In this document: one piece after another, positions 9,663-20,282 of the stretch
Layout of the letters: each line of letters starts with the position of its first letter
How positions within the stretch are numbered: position 1 is the stretch's first letter
DNA from: Neoconidiobolus thromboides FSU 785
Lineage: Eukaryota; Entomophthoromycota; Entomophthoromycetes; Entomophthorales; Neoconidiobolaceae
Assembly: GCA_025603075.1 (NCBI GenBank)
Contig: MU626400.1
Coordinates: 1 to 51,100 of the forward strand
Direction of reading: 5' to 3'
Length of the DNA: 51,100 nt
Notes under the pieces: model-generated
What the model saw: the letters and a program-made list of their open reading frames with translations, nothing else
The model's database searches: none
Told to the model about the DNA's origin: nothing
Made by a program: the position numbers and the translations under genes

Positions 9663-10109
9663 GAAATTTAAAATTTGATAGCCAAGACTAAATTATTTAA
9701 TTATATATTAATTTTATACCTTGACATTTTAGTCAGTATTTAATCAATAAATTTAATATAGTCCAATAAACATTCAAAAACAGATTTAACTATACTATTT
9801 GCGACAATGTTATTATTTAATCTTGTTCGAGTATTAAGAAAATATAAAAAATTCAAACATTCAAATAGTTTTTTTCAAGTTACAAAATTAGACTTTAAAC
9901 ATTAAATAAAGAACGTACTGCTATAATATTATAAAAAATGTTAAGCTATATAAAACTTTTATTGGTTATGAATGTCCATTTTGTAGCAATATTTATTTAT
10001 ATAGATTGAAGTTCTAGTATATTAAACTAGAAGAACATTAATTAAATAAATACAATTCTAATTTACAAATTTAGCTACCATTTTATTAGCATAATAAATT
10101 GATTGGTAT
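9663..10109. other. Gene-free spacer upstream of the 10192 gene
   Basis: No ORF seen. Confidence 0.5.
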
Positions 10110-10117
10110 TATAAAAA
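10110..10117 (+). promoter_or_regulatory. Possible TATA box of the 10192 gene
   Basis: TATAAAAA, 75 bases upstream of the ATG. Confidence 0.35.
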
Positions 10118-10191
10118 GATAATAAATTAAAAGTGATAACTATAAAAAACAACTATCTGACATCAAAGCTAACTCAAAATTCAGATAAAAG

Positions 10192-10557
10192 ATGGAAAAT
10201 ATTAGCTCTAATTCTCCAAACTACAGTGAAAAATTATTGATTAAACAGCCAGAACAAGCTAGGACGAGCTGGACAAACAGTTATTTAGATACAATAAAAG
10301 CTCAACCAAGCACCATAGAAATGAATTATACGACCCCAATTTCGAATTACGATGATAAAAGCCAAACTACTAGAAGCGAAAAAGGTTTAGAGAATGAATC
10401 AAGCTCAACAGGTCATTGTAGCTCTAATTCCCTCGAAGATTCAAGCAATAAAGGACCTTGCCTTTGTTTCCTTATTCCTTTTTATGATTGTGGGGGGTGT
10501 ATAGGCTGTGGGGAATGTATGCTTTGTCTTTTAACTCTTTGTGGTTGTAGTTGTTAA
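10192..10557 (+). CDS. PPxY / Cys-tail family protein with degenerate PPxY
   Basis: Single-exon ORF, 121 residues. The head aligns with the 6860 protein throughout (SPNYSEK for PPSYNEV; QPEQARTS for DPEQAKMS; DTIKAQPSTIEMNY for DIINAQPITMEMNY). The first proline of PPxY is replaced by Ser, which should weaken WW binding. The tail is Cys-rich (CLCF, DCGGCIGCGECMLC) and ends LLTLCGCSC. The CGGCIGCGEC part recalls the GCGDC repeats of the 5138 protein, so this copy is intermediate in tail type. Two MITEs follow immediately, the first only 88 bases after the stop. Function unknown. Confidence 0.72.
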   Translation: MENISSNSPNYSEKLLIKQPEQARTSWTNSYLDTIKAQPSTIEMNYTTPISNYDDKSQTTRSEKGLENESSSTGHCSSNSLEDSSNKGPCLCFLIPFYDCGGCIGCGECMLCLLTLCGCSC

Positions 10558-10645
10558 AACTTAACATCAGTATTTTATACAACTACATAAAATAACGCTT
10601 TTAATTTATTATAAAAGTTACAAAATTAATTTGATATTAAAATAA

Positions 10646-10753
10646 ATATGGGAGTGTTTTTTTTGACTTCATTATTTTTTCCATTTTCTAAGCACTATTT
10701 AAGCGGAAAATTTGTTAGTAAAATTCTTAAACACAAAAATACATCCCCATATA
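10646..10753 (+). mobile_element. MITE-1 copy
   Basis: Left end ATATGGGAGTGTTTTTTTTG, core AAGCACTATTTAAGCGGAAA, right end TACATCCCCATATA. May carry the 10192 gene's poly(A) site, since AATAAA overlaps its left edge. Confidence 0.9.
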
Positions 10754-10785
10754 CTATATTTCATGGATTTGAATTTTCAATTCAA

Positions 10786-10891
10786 TATATGGGAATGTTT
10801 TTTTATTTCATTATTTTTCTATTTTTTAAGCGCTATTTGAGTGGAAAGATTGTTAGTGAAATTCTTGAACATAAAAAAGCATCCCTATATA
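10786..10891 (+). mobile_element. MITE-1 copy
   Basis: Same orientation as the preceding copy, 32 bases away. Ends TATATGGGAATGTTTTTT and GCATCCCTATATA, core AAGCGCTATTTGAGTGGAAA. Confidence 0.9.
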
Positions 10892-11081
10892 GAGTTATAT
10901 GGGTTACTATTAATTATAATTCCTAAGGATATTGCTAGTTTGTTATTTGTTAGCTTATAAAAAAGGGGATCATTTTGCTAAATGAATTTTTACATGCCTT
11001 ATTAACATATCAAAGCTGGCTTTTTCATTAAAAACTAGAGTCTAATTTCCATATATGTAATTTGTTTTAACTGTATTACTA

Positions 11082-11480
11082 GGTATTCCCAGAAATAATT
11101 TTTTTTGACAAATCTTAACTATAAAGGCTGTGGGAATTAGTAAAAATTGATTCTTGACAAAAATTCCAATATTTATAGCTAAAATAAATTTCAACTAAAA
11201 CAAACTTTAGGCTAAAAAAAAGTGAATTTGGTTTTAACTTTTTTCTTAAAGATAACTTAAACGGTGTCTTGTTATTAATAATAAGAAACTAAAACTTAAA
11301 ATATCCCATTTAATTAATAAAAAAATAAGTAGAACACTTTCAATTTAAAATGTCAGCTAAAACTGTTTATCAAAAGTTAATTTTCTATTAAAATTTTTTA
11401 TAAAATTAGATTTTTTCCATAGCTAATAGCTTGCTTGCTATCATTTTTAACTAAAAAAGAAAATTATTTCTGAGAATACC
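11082..11480. mobile_element. MITE-2: ~400-bp element with 26-bp TIRs and TA flanks
   Basis: Left end GGTATTCCCAGAAATAATTT and right end AAATTATTTCTGAGAATACC are inverted copies (about 24 of 26 bases match over the full repeat). TA is present on each side (11080-11081 and 11481-11482), as a Tc1/mariner target duplication would give. The interior is AT-rich without ORFs. No second copy seen in this window, and no similarity to MITE-1. Confidence 0.8.
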
Positions 11481-11482
11481 TA

Positions 11483-12011
11483 ATGTAAAAATTATAATTT
11501 AGTTTTTTATTTGATCTACTTTAATAGTTAAACCTTGGCCATATTAAATTGGTAAGACTTTCGTTTGCTCTATAGCTCTTTATTATTTAAGATAGTTTTT
11601 CAACTTATTTAAGTGCCGCTTCCATATAACTATATATTCTATTACAAGTCTCTTATGAAAAGCATCATTTTTATAAAATTGTAGTTTTTATCAACCAAAA
11701 TAAATTCATTTGGTTCTAAAATCAAATAAATGCGATTGTCTTAAGCTTCTCAACTTATTTGCATAATTTGCAATAAACTATTAGGAAATAAACAAACTAA
11801 GATATTTGTTTACTTGATTTAGAATCAAAACCAAAGTAAATTAAACTATCAATTAAGAACAGTAATTTATTAAATAAAACTAAAAGCTAGGAAATATGTA
11901 CAAACAAAATTATATAAATAAATGAAATGTAAAGTTGATTTTTTATTTAATACAATAGTCATTCAAGGATACAATTTAACTTTTATAAAACAGTAGTAAA
12001 ACAAAAAAGAA
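11483..12011. other. Gene-free spacer
   Basis: AT-rich with no ORF. TATAAAA at 11984-11990 is only about 22 bases from the next ATG and may be fortuitous. Confidence 0.5.
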
Positions 12012-12260
12012 ATGGTGCAACGAGAAAATGATAGCTCAATTCCCACTACTGCTATAGATGTACAACCACAAGAAACAAACATGCATAAAAATACTGAGGA
12101 CACAGCGATAAGAACCAACCCTTTTGATAGAAGGGATTTATTAGACTCTCCATTTTGTTGCTTGTGTAACTGTGTTAGAACTGTTTATTATAAGATTCAT
12201 GGCTGTTGTGCTATATGCTGTGTTGCAAATATATTATTTTGTTGTGGTGATGATAATTAA
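12012..12260 (+). CDS. Small Cys-rich protein, probable distant family member
   Basis: Single-exon ORF, 82 residues. The polar head carries AIDVQPQETNM, which can be aligned with the family block DTIKAQPSTIEMNY. There is no PPxY. The tail is dense in Cys: CCLCNC, then GCCAICCVANILFCC, then GDDN. The hydrophobic Cys stretch near the C-terminus again suggests a palmitoylated membrane-associated protein of CYSTM-like form. It is convergent with UTP14, with 177 bases between the two stops. Function unknown; relation to the tandem family is inference from the QP block and Cys tail. Confidence 0.6.
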   Translation: MVQRENDSSIPTTAIDVQPQETNMHKNTEDTAIRTNPFDRRDLLDSPFCCLCNCVRTVYYKIHGCCAICCVANILFCCGDDN

Positions 12261-12437
12261 TAAGGGACACAATTTTATTTTAATAAAAATGATTTCAATC
12301 AAGAATTTTGTGAATTGAGTGTATTTTGTTTATTTATTATAATTTTTAATTTTTAAAACCATATATTCTATATTAAAAGTTTATTCAATCCATATAAAAA
12401 TAAGAGAAGAATATATTTCTATTCTATAAATACCAAC

Positions 12438-15400
12438 TTAATGATCCTTCATTTTAAGTGGATCAATGATTTGACCCTTCTTAGTTATAACCTTTGGCTT
12501 AATTCTTTTAGAGTAAGTTGTAGCTGGATTCCATTCTTTACCAATAGGATTCTTTAATCCCATTTCATATTGCTGCACACTTTGATAAGGGAAAGGTAGA
12601 TTTCTTACAGTATATTTCAACAGCTAAAATAGTTTAATGATCAGTAAATTGAAGTTATAATTTTTACCTTTGGGTTCTTATTCTCGTTTATAATCACATT
12701 ATTTAAATCTTTATCTTTACGTTGGTCTTTATTGACTCCTTTTTTAACAACTTTTATTAAGTTTTTCTTGATTTTGAACTCTTTAAGCTGATCCTCATTC
12801 ATCTTTTTACTAGTCAATCCTCCCCAAGTTCCCCATCCTGGTAAATAAGCATCATTGGTTTTATCTCCTTGTTCTTCGATTGCTTTTTCTTTCTCTTGTT
12901 CAAATTCCTAAAAAAATTAACATAATGTTATACCATTAAAATAGAAATTACTGTTATCACATGATCATCAGCAAATGCCATTTCAACCAACTCTTTTTGG
13001 GTAAACACGGTGTCTTTTTCAACTGGAATCATATCAACATCTCCATGGACATTAACTTCTTCGCCTTCAGACCCTTAATTAATGCTTACTAAATAGAAAT
13101 AAATTTATAAATTATTTTTACCTTCATTTTGATTATGTTCCAAAGTTAAGGCTAAATCGATATTCACTTCTTGGCTTTTATTATCCCCAAGTTTGGCCTT
13201 TTTGATTTTGTTGCTATTTTTTTGCGCTTTATCAACTACATTATTCTTGGTTATATTTCTCTTCTTCTTAGCAAAAGCTTCATTGTCTTGTAGCCATGGA
13301 TTCTCTTGTTCTGAAGTGTTATTTTTGTCTGTATTTTCTATCTTCTTATTATTAAATGTAGTAGCAGTTTCTTTTGGCTTTTCTTCCTATTATTTTGATA
13401 TTAATAAAAATTCTAGTTAAAAATTTTAACTAAAAATCTAATATTACCCTGGAAATTTTTTCAGGCTCATTAATCGAATTAATACTATTAACTTTGCTTT
13501 TTCCTATCTAAAAAATAACATATATTAACAATTTCAAAATTGTGCGATTAACTATCTACCTTTTCATTACCACCAAAAGCCATACGACCTTTGTTTCCTT
13601 CAACTAGATTATCTGCTTCTTCCGTATCAACTGTATCATGAATATAGTTACCAAATTCATCAGTTTGTAACAGTAATATGTCCCTTTTAGCCTCCTCTGC
13701 CATCTTTTCAAGCTCTTGCTGCTTTTTGGCCATTGCCGTTTGCATAAACTTCATGCCCATCACCCCTTTAGATATAGCGCCTTCTGGCTCTTGAATTAAT
13801 TTATCTAGTTTTTGTATATCTCCTTCGTACTCTTCCCCGCTATAATCATCATCTTCCCCTTCATCACTACTATTAGCCTCTCCTTTTATTTTCTTGGTCA
13901 ATCTTTCATGCTCTTTTAGTTGCTCTTGGATAGCTAATTGACTCTATAAAAAAGCATAAGTATACAAAAACTATAGAGCAAATGTTTTACCTCTTTATGA
14001 TTGGAGTTCTGGTTCAATAATGATTTGGCCCATTTACTAGTATTTTTATGTTTCAATGTCATTCTTTCCTAAAAAAGATTAATAAAAATAAAATACAAAC
14101 TAATTCTAAAATTACTCTAGCCCTTGCAACTTCTGCATCGTAATCATCTTCGTCCATTTCTCCATTTAATTCTCTCTCCAACTGTTCAGCCTTCTCTCTT
14201 TCTTTTTTATGTACTCGACGATAACTTAAAAAATATTAAATCAGTGTTCAAGAAGAATATGGTCCAAACTACCTTTTGCTCTTAATTTTAGAAACACGTT
14301 TAGCTTTTGCTTCATTTCTAAACATAAGTTCTCGAAGCTTTTTTAATTCTTTTTGCCTTTTAAGCGCCTAACAATAGATTAATTTGAAGACTAGAACGGT
14401 AATATTTTTTACTTCTTCTGGGTTTAAATGGACCATTTCAAGCTCTTCTTTCTCTTTGATTTTATTTTCATGGACTTTGCTAACATTTAAGATTTCTTGG
14501 ATCTCTTTCTCCATTTCAGTTTCCAGCTATTTAAATCATGAGCAACTATATATAAGCTAATATTTTTATAATTTACTTTAATAGGTGCCGATATACTGCC
14601 GGTAGTAGCTGTATCGATTGCAGGTTTAGAAAAATCAATATGGTCTGCCTAAAAAGTATAATTATCAATAACAATTTAAAAAAACATTTTTATATTTACA
14701 GTTCTATTGGCGGTAATAACTGGTTCCCAAACAGATATTCTATCTTTAGCTTCTAATAATGCAGCTTTACGCTCAATACGATCTTGTAATCTTTTAGCTA
14801 ATGGGGCCTTTAACTTTGATTGCTTAATTTTGCTAACCATTTTAGCTGCTTTTTTTTCCAAACTAACAAATTCTCCTTGATCTTGAACCGGAGCTAATAA
14901 GTCTTCTATGTTTAACTTATTACTTGCTATTAAATAAGATTAATTTAAAGAATATACGGCATTTGATTTATGAATTACTGTTTAATGCAGATCCGAGGTT
15001 GAATTCATTTTCTTTATAGTTCTCTTTTTTTTCACTTAGATATTTTTGTACTCTATTTTTAGGCATTGAATCTAAAAGCTTTTCCAAATTATCTAATTTG
15101 TTATTGTCCTCAGTCTCATTTTCTTCATTTTCTTCATCTTCAGAGAATGAGTAATCTTCGATATCTCCTTCACTATCTGATTGGGCCATCAGTTCTTTTG
15201 CATCAAAACTATTTTGTACATTTTCTACATTTTCTACTTTAGTTGTTTTTTTATCTTCACCAAGCATTTCTGAAAGATCAACAAAGCCCTCTCCAGCCAA
15301 CTCTTCTTCAACGTCAGAATATCTCAATTCTTCTTCTTCTTTCTTCTTACTTCTAACTCCTGCAGTAACTTCATCTCCATCGCCATAAGCTTCATCGGAA

Positions 15401-15552
15401 TCAATTTCTTCATCGTCGTCACTTTTTATGAAATCAACATGGTACCTCATATCTTCAACATGATCTAAGCTCTTTTGTTTGATTTTAACATCCTCTACTT
15501 CGAATGCATTTAAAGCTTTCTTCTTTGTATTTCTTTTCTTAATCTTTGCCAT
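12438..15552 (-). CDS. UTP14: U3 snoRNA-associated protein Utp14 (SSU processome)
   Basis: Nucleolar protein of the small-subunit processome that activates the helicase Dhr1 to release U3 snoRNA during 18S rRNA maturation. Thirteen exons: 15552-14979, 14926-14700, 14648-14577, 14526-14413, 14367-14273, 14224-14116, 14068-13991, 13943-13560, 13507-13448, 13386-13122, 13073-12952, 12907-12668, 12623-12438. They sum to 841 residues. Recognised by the family's signature blocks: an acidic N-terminus, APLAKRLQDRIERKAA, WEPVI..NR, SKIKSKSYRRVHKKER, TLKHKNTSKWAKSL, ENPWL, LVEMAFADD, LPGWGTWGG and, near the end, VRNLPFPYQSVQQYE with GKEWNP. Length is normal for the family. Runs of Asp/Glu at residues ~40-170 are usual. 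The ATG at 15552 follows a short divergent spacer shared with MPC2. Confidence 0.95.
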
Positions 15553-16046
15553 TTTCTATTCTCTATTTATTAAAACACTTTAAATTCAATCCCCACTATT
15601 AGTTAAATTTGCTTTTTGAGGTTATACCCAATCATTTGTTCGCTTTAACCCTGTATTTTAAATATTGTAGTTTGAATTAAAGCTATATTGTAGATTGTAT
15701 ATTTAAACTTTTGCTATTCAATTCAATTCAATATACACAATAGACAAAGATCACATATTATTTCGAAACACTATATAAATTCATGCTATCATCTTAAGTT
15801 TTGATAAGCTATACGCTTATTTTAAATAACATTTGTAAATCTCAACTTTTGTTCAATTTTATTAAGTCCAAAATTCGAAATAGCTATTAGCTAAATTTCA
15901 AAAAAACGTTGCAGGATTTTGCTTTCAAGTTTTGATTCGAAATCCTTATCAAAAATAAATTGCAAAAAACTACGAAAATGATAAGAAATTAAAGGGATAA
16001 GAAAAATATTAAAAATCCATTTTTTAAAAATTTAATAATTTATATA
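15553..16046. promoter_or_regulatory. Divergent promoter region of UTP14 and MPC2
   Basis: 494 bases between two divergent ATGs with no ORF. It must hold both promoters, but I see no clear motif. Confidence 0.5.
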
Positions 16047-16604
16047 ATGGCATCTTTTTTTACTAGAGCAGGTTTTGAAGCATTTTTAAATCACCCTGCT
16101 GGTAAACATATAACAACAATTTATTGGTCTATAACTAATTTATTATAAAGGTCCTAGAACTGTACATTTTTGGGCTCCAGCTTTTAAATGGGTAAATCTT
16201 TTAATAACCATTTATTCAGATTTAACTTTGAATCTAGGGCTTAGTCATTGCCGGTTTAGGAGATCTCAGTAGACCAGTTGAAAAGGTTAGTGTTTCACAA
16301 ACTTGCGGTAAATTTCATTTAATAAATATAGTTAGTAAGGTTTAATTCTTTTTTAAAAGCTTTGGCAGCAACTGGAATAATTTGGAGTCGTTATTCATTA
16401 GTCATCAAGCCAAAAAATTGGTCATTATTCTCAGTTAATATGTTTGTAGCTGGCACCGGATTATATCAATTATATAGAGTTTACACGTATGTCATATGTT
16501 AAGTTGTTTATTATTAATATCTAATTATATTTAGTCATAAAGGATTAAAGGAAGTTGATTCGGTTCCAGAAATTACTACTACTCCAAAGCAAGAGAAAAA
16601 TTAA
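16047..16604 (+). CDS. MPC2: Mitochondrial pyruvate carrier subunit 2
   Basis: Inner-membrane subunit that pairs with an MPC1-type partner to import pyruvate into mitochondria. Five exons: 16047-16101, 16151-16191, 16238-16307, 16360-16486, 16535-16604, giving 120 residues. Diagnostic MPC2 features in order: NHPAGPRTVHFWAPAFKWGL, a GDLSRPVEK loop, ATGIIWSRYSLVIKPKNWSL, and a last membrane helix ending GLYQLYR. NHPAGP and IWSRYS mark MPC2 rather than MPC1. The donor of intron 3 was placed at 16308 because it restores the ten residues expected between PVEK and ATG. The MPC1 partner is not in this window. Confidence 0.95.
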
Positions 16605-17105
16605 ATCTAACAAGAATTACATTTTTGCAATGTTCATTTATGTATTTATTTGTCATACGATAATAATTATTTAGAAGGAATATTGAAATTGAAGTTAATT
16701 ACATAGTTTGTAAAAACAATAAATCTGATTGACTTATAAGATTAAAATACCTTATTAATTTTTTGGATCATGGCTATAGCTAGATATTTATAATATTTAT
16801 TTAATTTAGTCAGCTTAGAATTAAGTTTATAAATAAGATAGACTTCTGAGAAATTCAAATTATACTGCTTTATTTGTTGTATATTACTATTAAATATATT
16901 AAACCCAATCTAAATAACGTATTTCAAATCTACAGCAATGATTTAATAGTAATTTATTAGAATATGGACAATCATATATACAAAAAAAGATTAGATGTCA
17001 ATATTCAGATAATTTAAACATCAATTTCAATAAAAAATTATTTTTTGGGTACAAATATTTTTATAGTTAATAAGCTCAATAATTCCTGATTTGATATTTT
17101 TTATT
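16605..17105. other. Convergent spacer between MPC2 and the AKR gene
   Basis: 500 AT-rich bases; nothing beyond 3' UTR sequence is evident. Confidence 0.5.
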
Positions 17106-18241
17106 TTATAATTTTTCATCAAAAGCATCTTCTACCCCCCACATATCATCAAATGTGAATAATCGCATACCACGATTAACACCATTAATTCGCCTCAAGG
17201 ACATAGAGTCCAACTCTACGATTTGAAGATTTAGTAACTGACGCTTTGGGTTATTTGATCGTGGAACAACTATTAAGTAGATAAACAATAAAGCTTTAAC
17301 TAACTAAAAGTATACCTGAGGTTCCTCTTTGAATGGCCCAGCTTAAAATGACCTGACTTGGTGTAATGTGGTATTTTTTAGAAATATCTAAAATCTATTC
17401 CTGTTATTTTTAATAGTTTAAATTAAACTGATTAGTTACTATAGGATCATACAGAGGAGCTGGCTCAATGGTTCTCCCTAGTGGTGAATACCCAGTAATT
17501 AATATTTCATTTTTTTTGCAATACTCCACTAACCCTTCTTGAGACAAATATGGATGAAGCTCTACTTGATTGACTGCAGGCTTAATAGTACAATGGCTCA
17601 GTAAATAATCTAACTTTTTTATACTAAAGTTCGATACCCCGATGCTTCTAACTTTTCCTGATTTCACCAATTTCTATAGAAATTTAAAACTTTAAATAGT
17701 AGGTCAATAACAACTATTACCTCTAACTCGTGCCATGTGCTCATGATATCAAAATCTTTGATAACCTCAGGGGGAGTAGATTGAGGGTGCTTAAATGCAT
17801 AAGGGAAGTGTATCAAATACAAATCCAAGTAATCAGTACCCAGATTTTTCAAAGTTTTTTGCAAAGCTGGTACAACTCTTTCTGGTATCAAATCAGTACT
17901 CCATAGTTTACTAGTAATAAAGAGCTCCTCTCTTTTTACCCCACTTTGTTTAATTGCTTCTCCAATATGTTCTTCAGTTTTATCTATCGATCTTATTAAA
18001 AATCTACAAAAAAGAGACTATTATCTTACACATAGCTGCTGTATCAATTGCTTTATACCCAAGTTTTATAGCATTTTTTATTGCTTCTACATTAGCATTG
18101 AAATCCCCGGTTTCTAATGTTCATAAATAAATGGTTAAAATGAGAATATAAAGTCCTCCTACCTGTTCCTAACCCTATTGCAGGCATTTTATAACCGCTA
18201 TTTAATTGAAATTCTTTATTGCATATACTAATCTCACTCAT
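17106..18241 (-). CDS. Aldo-keto reductase, AKR1/2/3/5-like
   Basis: NADPH-dependent carbonyl reductase. Six exons: 18241-18163, 18113-18030, 17983-17721, 17673-17440, 17394-17316, 17269-17106, summing to 300 residues (full length). N-terminus NSGYKMPAIGLGT is typical of the Gcy1/Ypr1/xylose-reductase side of the superfamily. The catalytic tetrad is visible: Asp in AIDTA, Tyr in AMY, Lys in TSKLW, His in LIHFP. GKVRSIGVSNF, PAVNQVELHPYL and YSPLGR follow, then VVPRSNNPKR for the cofactor phosphate. Exon 3 was joined at 17983 because the nearer acceptor gives a stop, while this one yields MYKTEEHIGEAIK. Substrate cannot be told. It is followed on the same strand by a different AKR 840 bases upstream. 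Confidence 0.92.
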
Positions 18242-18389
18242 TTTTTGTTTTTTCTTATCTACTCCCTATTGTTCATTTATATATTACCGTACTTCATATT
18301 ATGTTATAACTTTTACCCGTAATTATTTAATTTCAAATTAAATCATTTGACTGTCACAAAGTTTAATTCAAAAATAGGCTAACCAGGAT

Positions 18390-18405
18390 ACCGTTTATAA
18401 ACGGT
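18390..18405. promoter_or_regulatory. Perfect 16-base palindrome upstream of the AKR gene
   Basis: ACCGTTTATAAACGGT, 149 bases upstream of the ATG at 18241. Candidate dimer-binding site; regulator unknown. Confidence 0.4.
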
Positions 18406-19084
18406 GGATGTATAAAGTCAAATAAACTTCAGTAAATAAATAAAACTTATATTATATGACTAAAATTTATTTAGATACATATAGTTTTAATATTTGGTAT
18501 TTAATCTCCATATCTTTGGAAGCATTAATCGATTGATCTTGAAAATATCGATAATGATATAAGTATTTTTTGATTATTAAAGCTGATATTATTTTAAATT
18601 GTAGCTCTGAAACTTATTTGATTCAAGAATAATATTGATAAATTATTGGAGATGTTACATCAATTTTGTAAAGATAATTTTACTTTTAAATAATGCGAAG
18701 TTGTCGGGACTAAATTTTACCATGGGGATATTTGAAATCTTTTATAAATTACTGCCTTGCAATAATATTGCTGTAACTAAAAAAGAGTTAACTAAATAAA
18801 AAAACTTATAAGCTATCTTTTATAAGCGATAAATAATGAAAAAAATATGAATTTATGAATTAATGCTATAGTAAAGGAATAAACACAAAGTCGGCTTAGT
18901 TTAATATAACATGAAACTTATTGATTTGTTATAGACAAATATTAAATCGTTTTCAACAGTTTTTTCTTTGGCTTCTAATAAATTAAATTAATAATACAAT
19001 ATTAAGAATATTATAGCTTTTTATTTTTTGTAAAAAACTTATAGATTTATAGCATTTATTGTTAAAGATCCAATAAAAATTGAT
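18406..19084. other. Spacer between two AKR genes
   Basis: AT-rich, no ORF or repeat of note. Confidence 0.5.
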
Positions 19085-20282
19085 TTACAAATCAACACTT
19101 TTTAGAGCTTCAGCAGTATTTCTATCTCCTTTTACTTGGATCTGCTCAATTAATACACGAATCTGTTTATTTTCGTCTTCGCTTAACTTGATATTACCCG
19201 ACTCCACGTTTTCCTCCAAATATTTAATTCTTCTAGTGCCAGGAATGGGGATAATGTCATTTCCCTAATAAATTTCAATATAGAAGTTGTAAATTTTAAA
19301 AATGATCCAAGTTTACCTGCTTCAATACCCACGACAAGCATAACTGCGAAGCTTTTATATTCTTCTGAGTAGCTATCTGTTCCAATTTGTTAACAATTTG
19401 CAAATTATGGTCGAGGTTTTGTTCATTATAACGTGGATAATGAGTGACTCTCGAATCATTTTTATCTAAAGAAGTCAAATCCAATTTTCCTGTTAAGAAA
19501 CCTCGACCTAATGGTGAATAAGCTATAACTGTTACTCCTAACTCTCTACATGCTTCTAACAATCCGTTTTTCTCAATAAATGTTTCCCATGGACTTTAAG
19601 ATAAAATTTAATTATTAGCTTAAACAGTGAATTATCATAATTACCTGTATTCTACCTGTACAGCAGCAATAGGATGAATTTTGTATGCTTTTCTTAATGT
19701 TTCTGCACTACACTCGGATAATCCAAGGTATTTTATTTTACCTTTTTTAATCAGCTCTGTCATAGCTTCAACCGTTTCTTCAATTGGACTATAAGTTTAT
19801 TAAAATAAAATAAATAGACTAATAAAGAACATACGTATTTGGATCTACTCTATGCTGATAATATAAATCGATGCAGCTAATACCTAACCGTTTTAAGCTG
19901 GCATCACAGCTTTGTTTTACAAATTCTTTGTCACCTCGTATTTTGAATGCCTTAGTCTCTGGATTATAATCAATCCCGAATTTGGTACATAAGAAAATTT
20001 CATTTCTACGATTCTTTAGTACTTTAGATAATAGCTTTTCATTTTCTCCAGCTCCATACATGTCCTAACAGAATGTTAGTAATCGTTTGCTTTTTAAATT
20101 TGATCATAATTTACAGAAGTATCCCAAAATGTACAACCAAGGTCAAGTGCTCGGTTTAATACTTTAATATTCTCCCCTTGGTCACTAGACCCATAAAAAG
20201 CACTCATTCCCATACATCCTAACCCAATGCTGGAAACTTGAGGCCCGTTTTTCCCTAATTGTCGAGTTGGTAGTTTATTCAT
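19085..20282 (-). CDS. Aldo-keto reductase, AKR8/AKR13-like (YakC type)
   Basis: Five exons: 20282-20115, 20064-19835, 19788-19645, 19593-19317, 19264-19085, summing to 332 residues. Distinct from its neighbour: [20 protein letters not shown] at the N-terminus, [14 protein letters not shown] (catalytic Asp and Tyr), FLCTKFG (Lys), YYQHRVDP (His), [32 protein letters not shown], and IIPIPGTRR for cofactor binding. These are hallmarks of the YakC/pyridoxal-reductase-like branch common in fungi and plants. Likely cytosolic NADPH-dependent reductase; substrate not predictable. Separate promoter from the downstream AKR, so the two are neighbours rather than a recent duplication. Confidence 0.92.

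Noticed and set aside
10648-10926. 92-codon ORF
   Set aside because: Spans two MITE-1 copies; its repeated YLSGKxVSxILxHK comes from the element sequence.
13193-13420. Plus-strand ORF inside UTP14
   Set aside because: Antisense shadow of exon 10, which is clearly coding on the minus strand.
16308-16359. Alternative MPC2 donors at GTTAGT and GTGTTT
   Set aside because: They shorten the loop between PVEK and ATG by six or more residues or break the frame; the GTAAAT donor gives the family length.
18719-18745. ATGGGGATATTTG resembling a MITE-1 end
   Set aside because: No core and no second end nearby; isolated match in AT-rich DNA.
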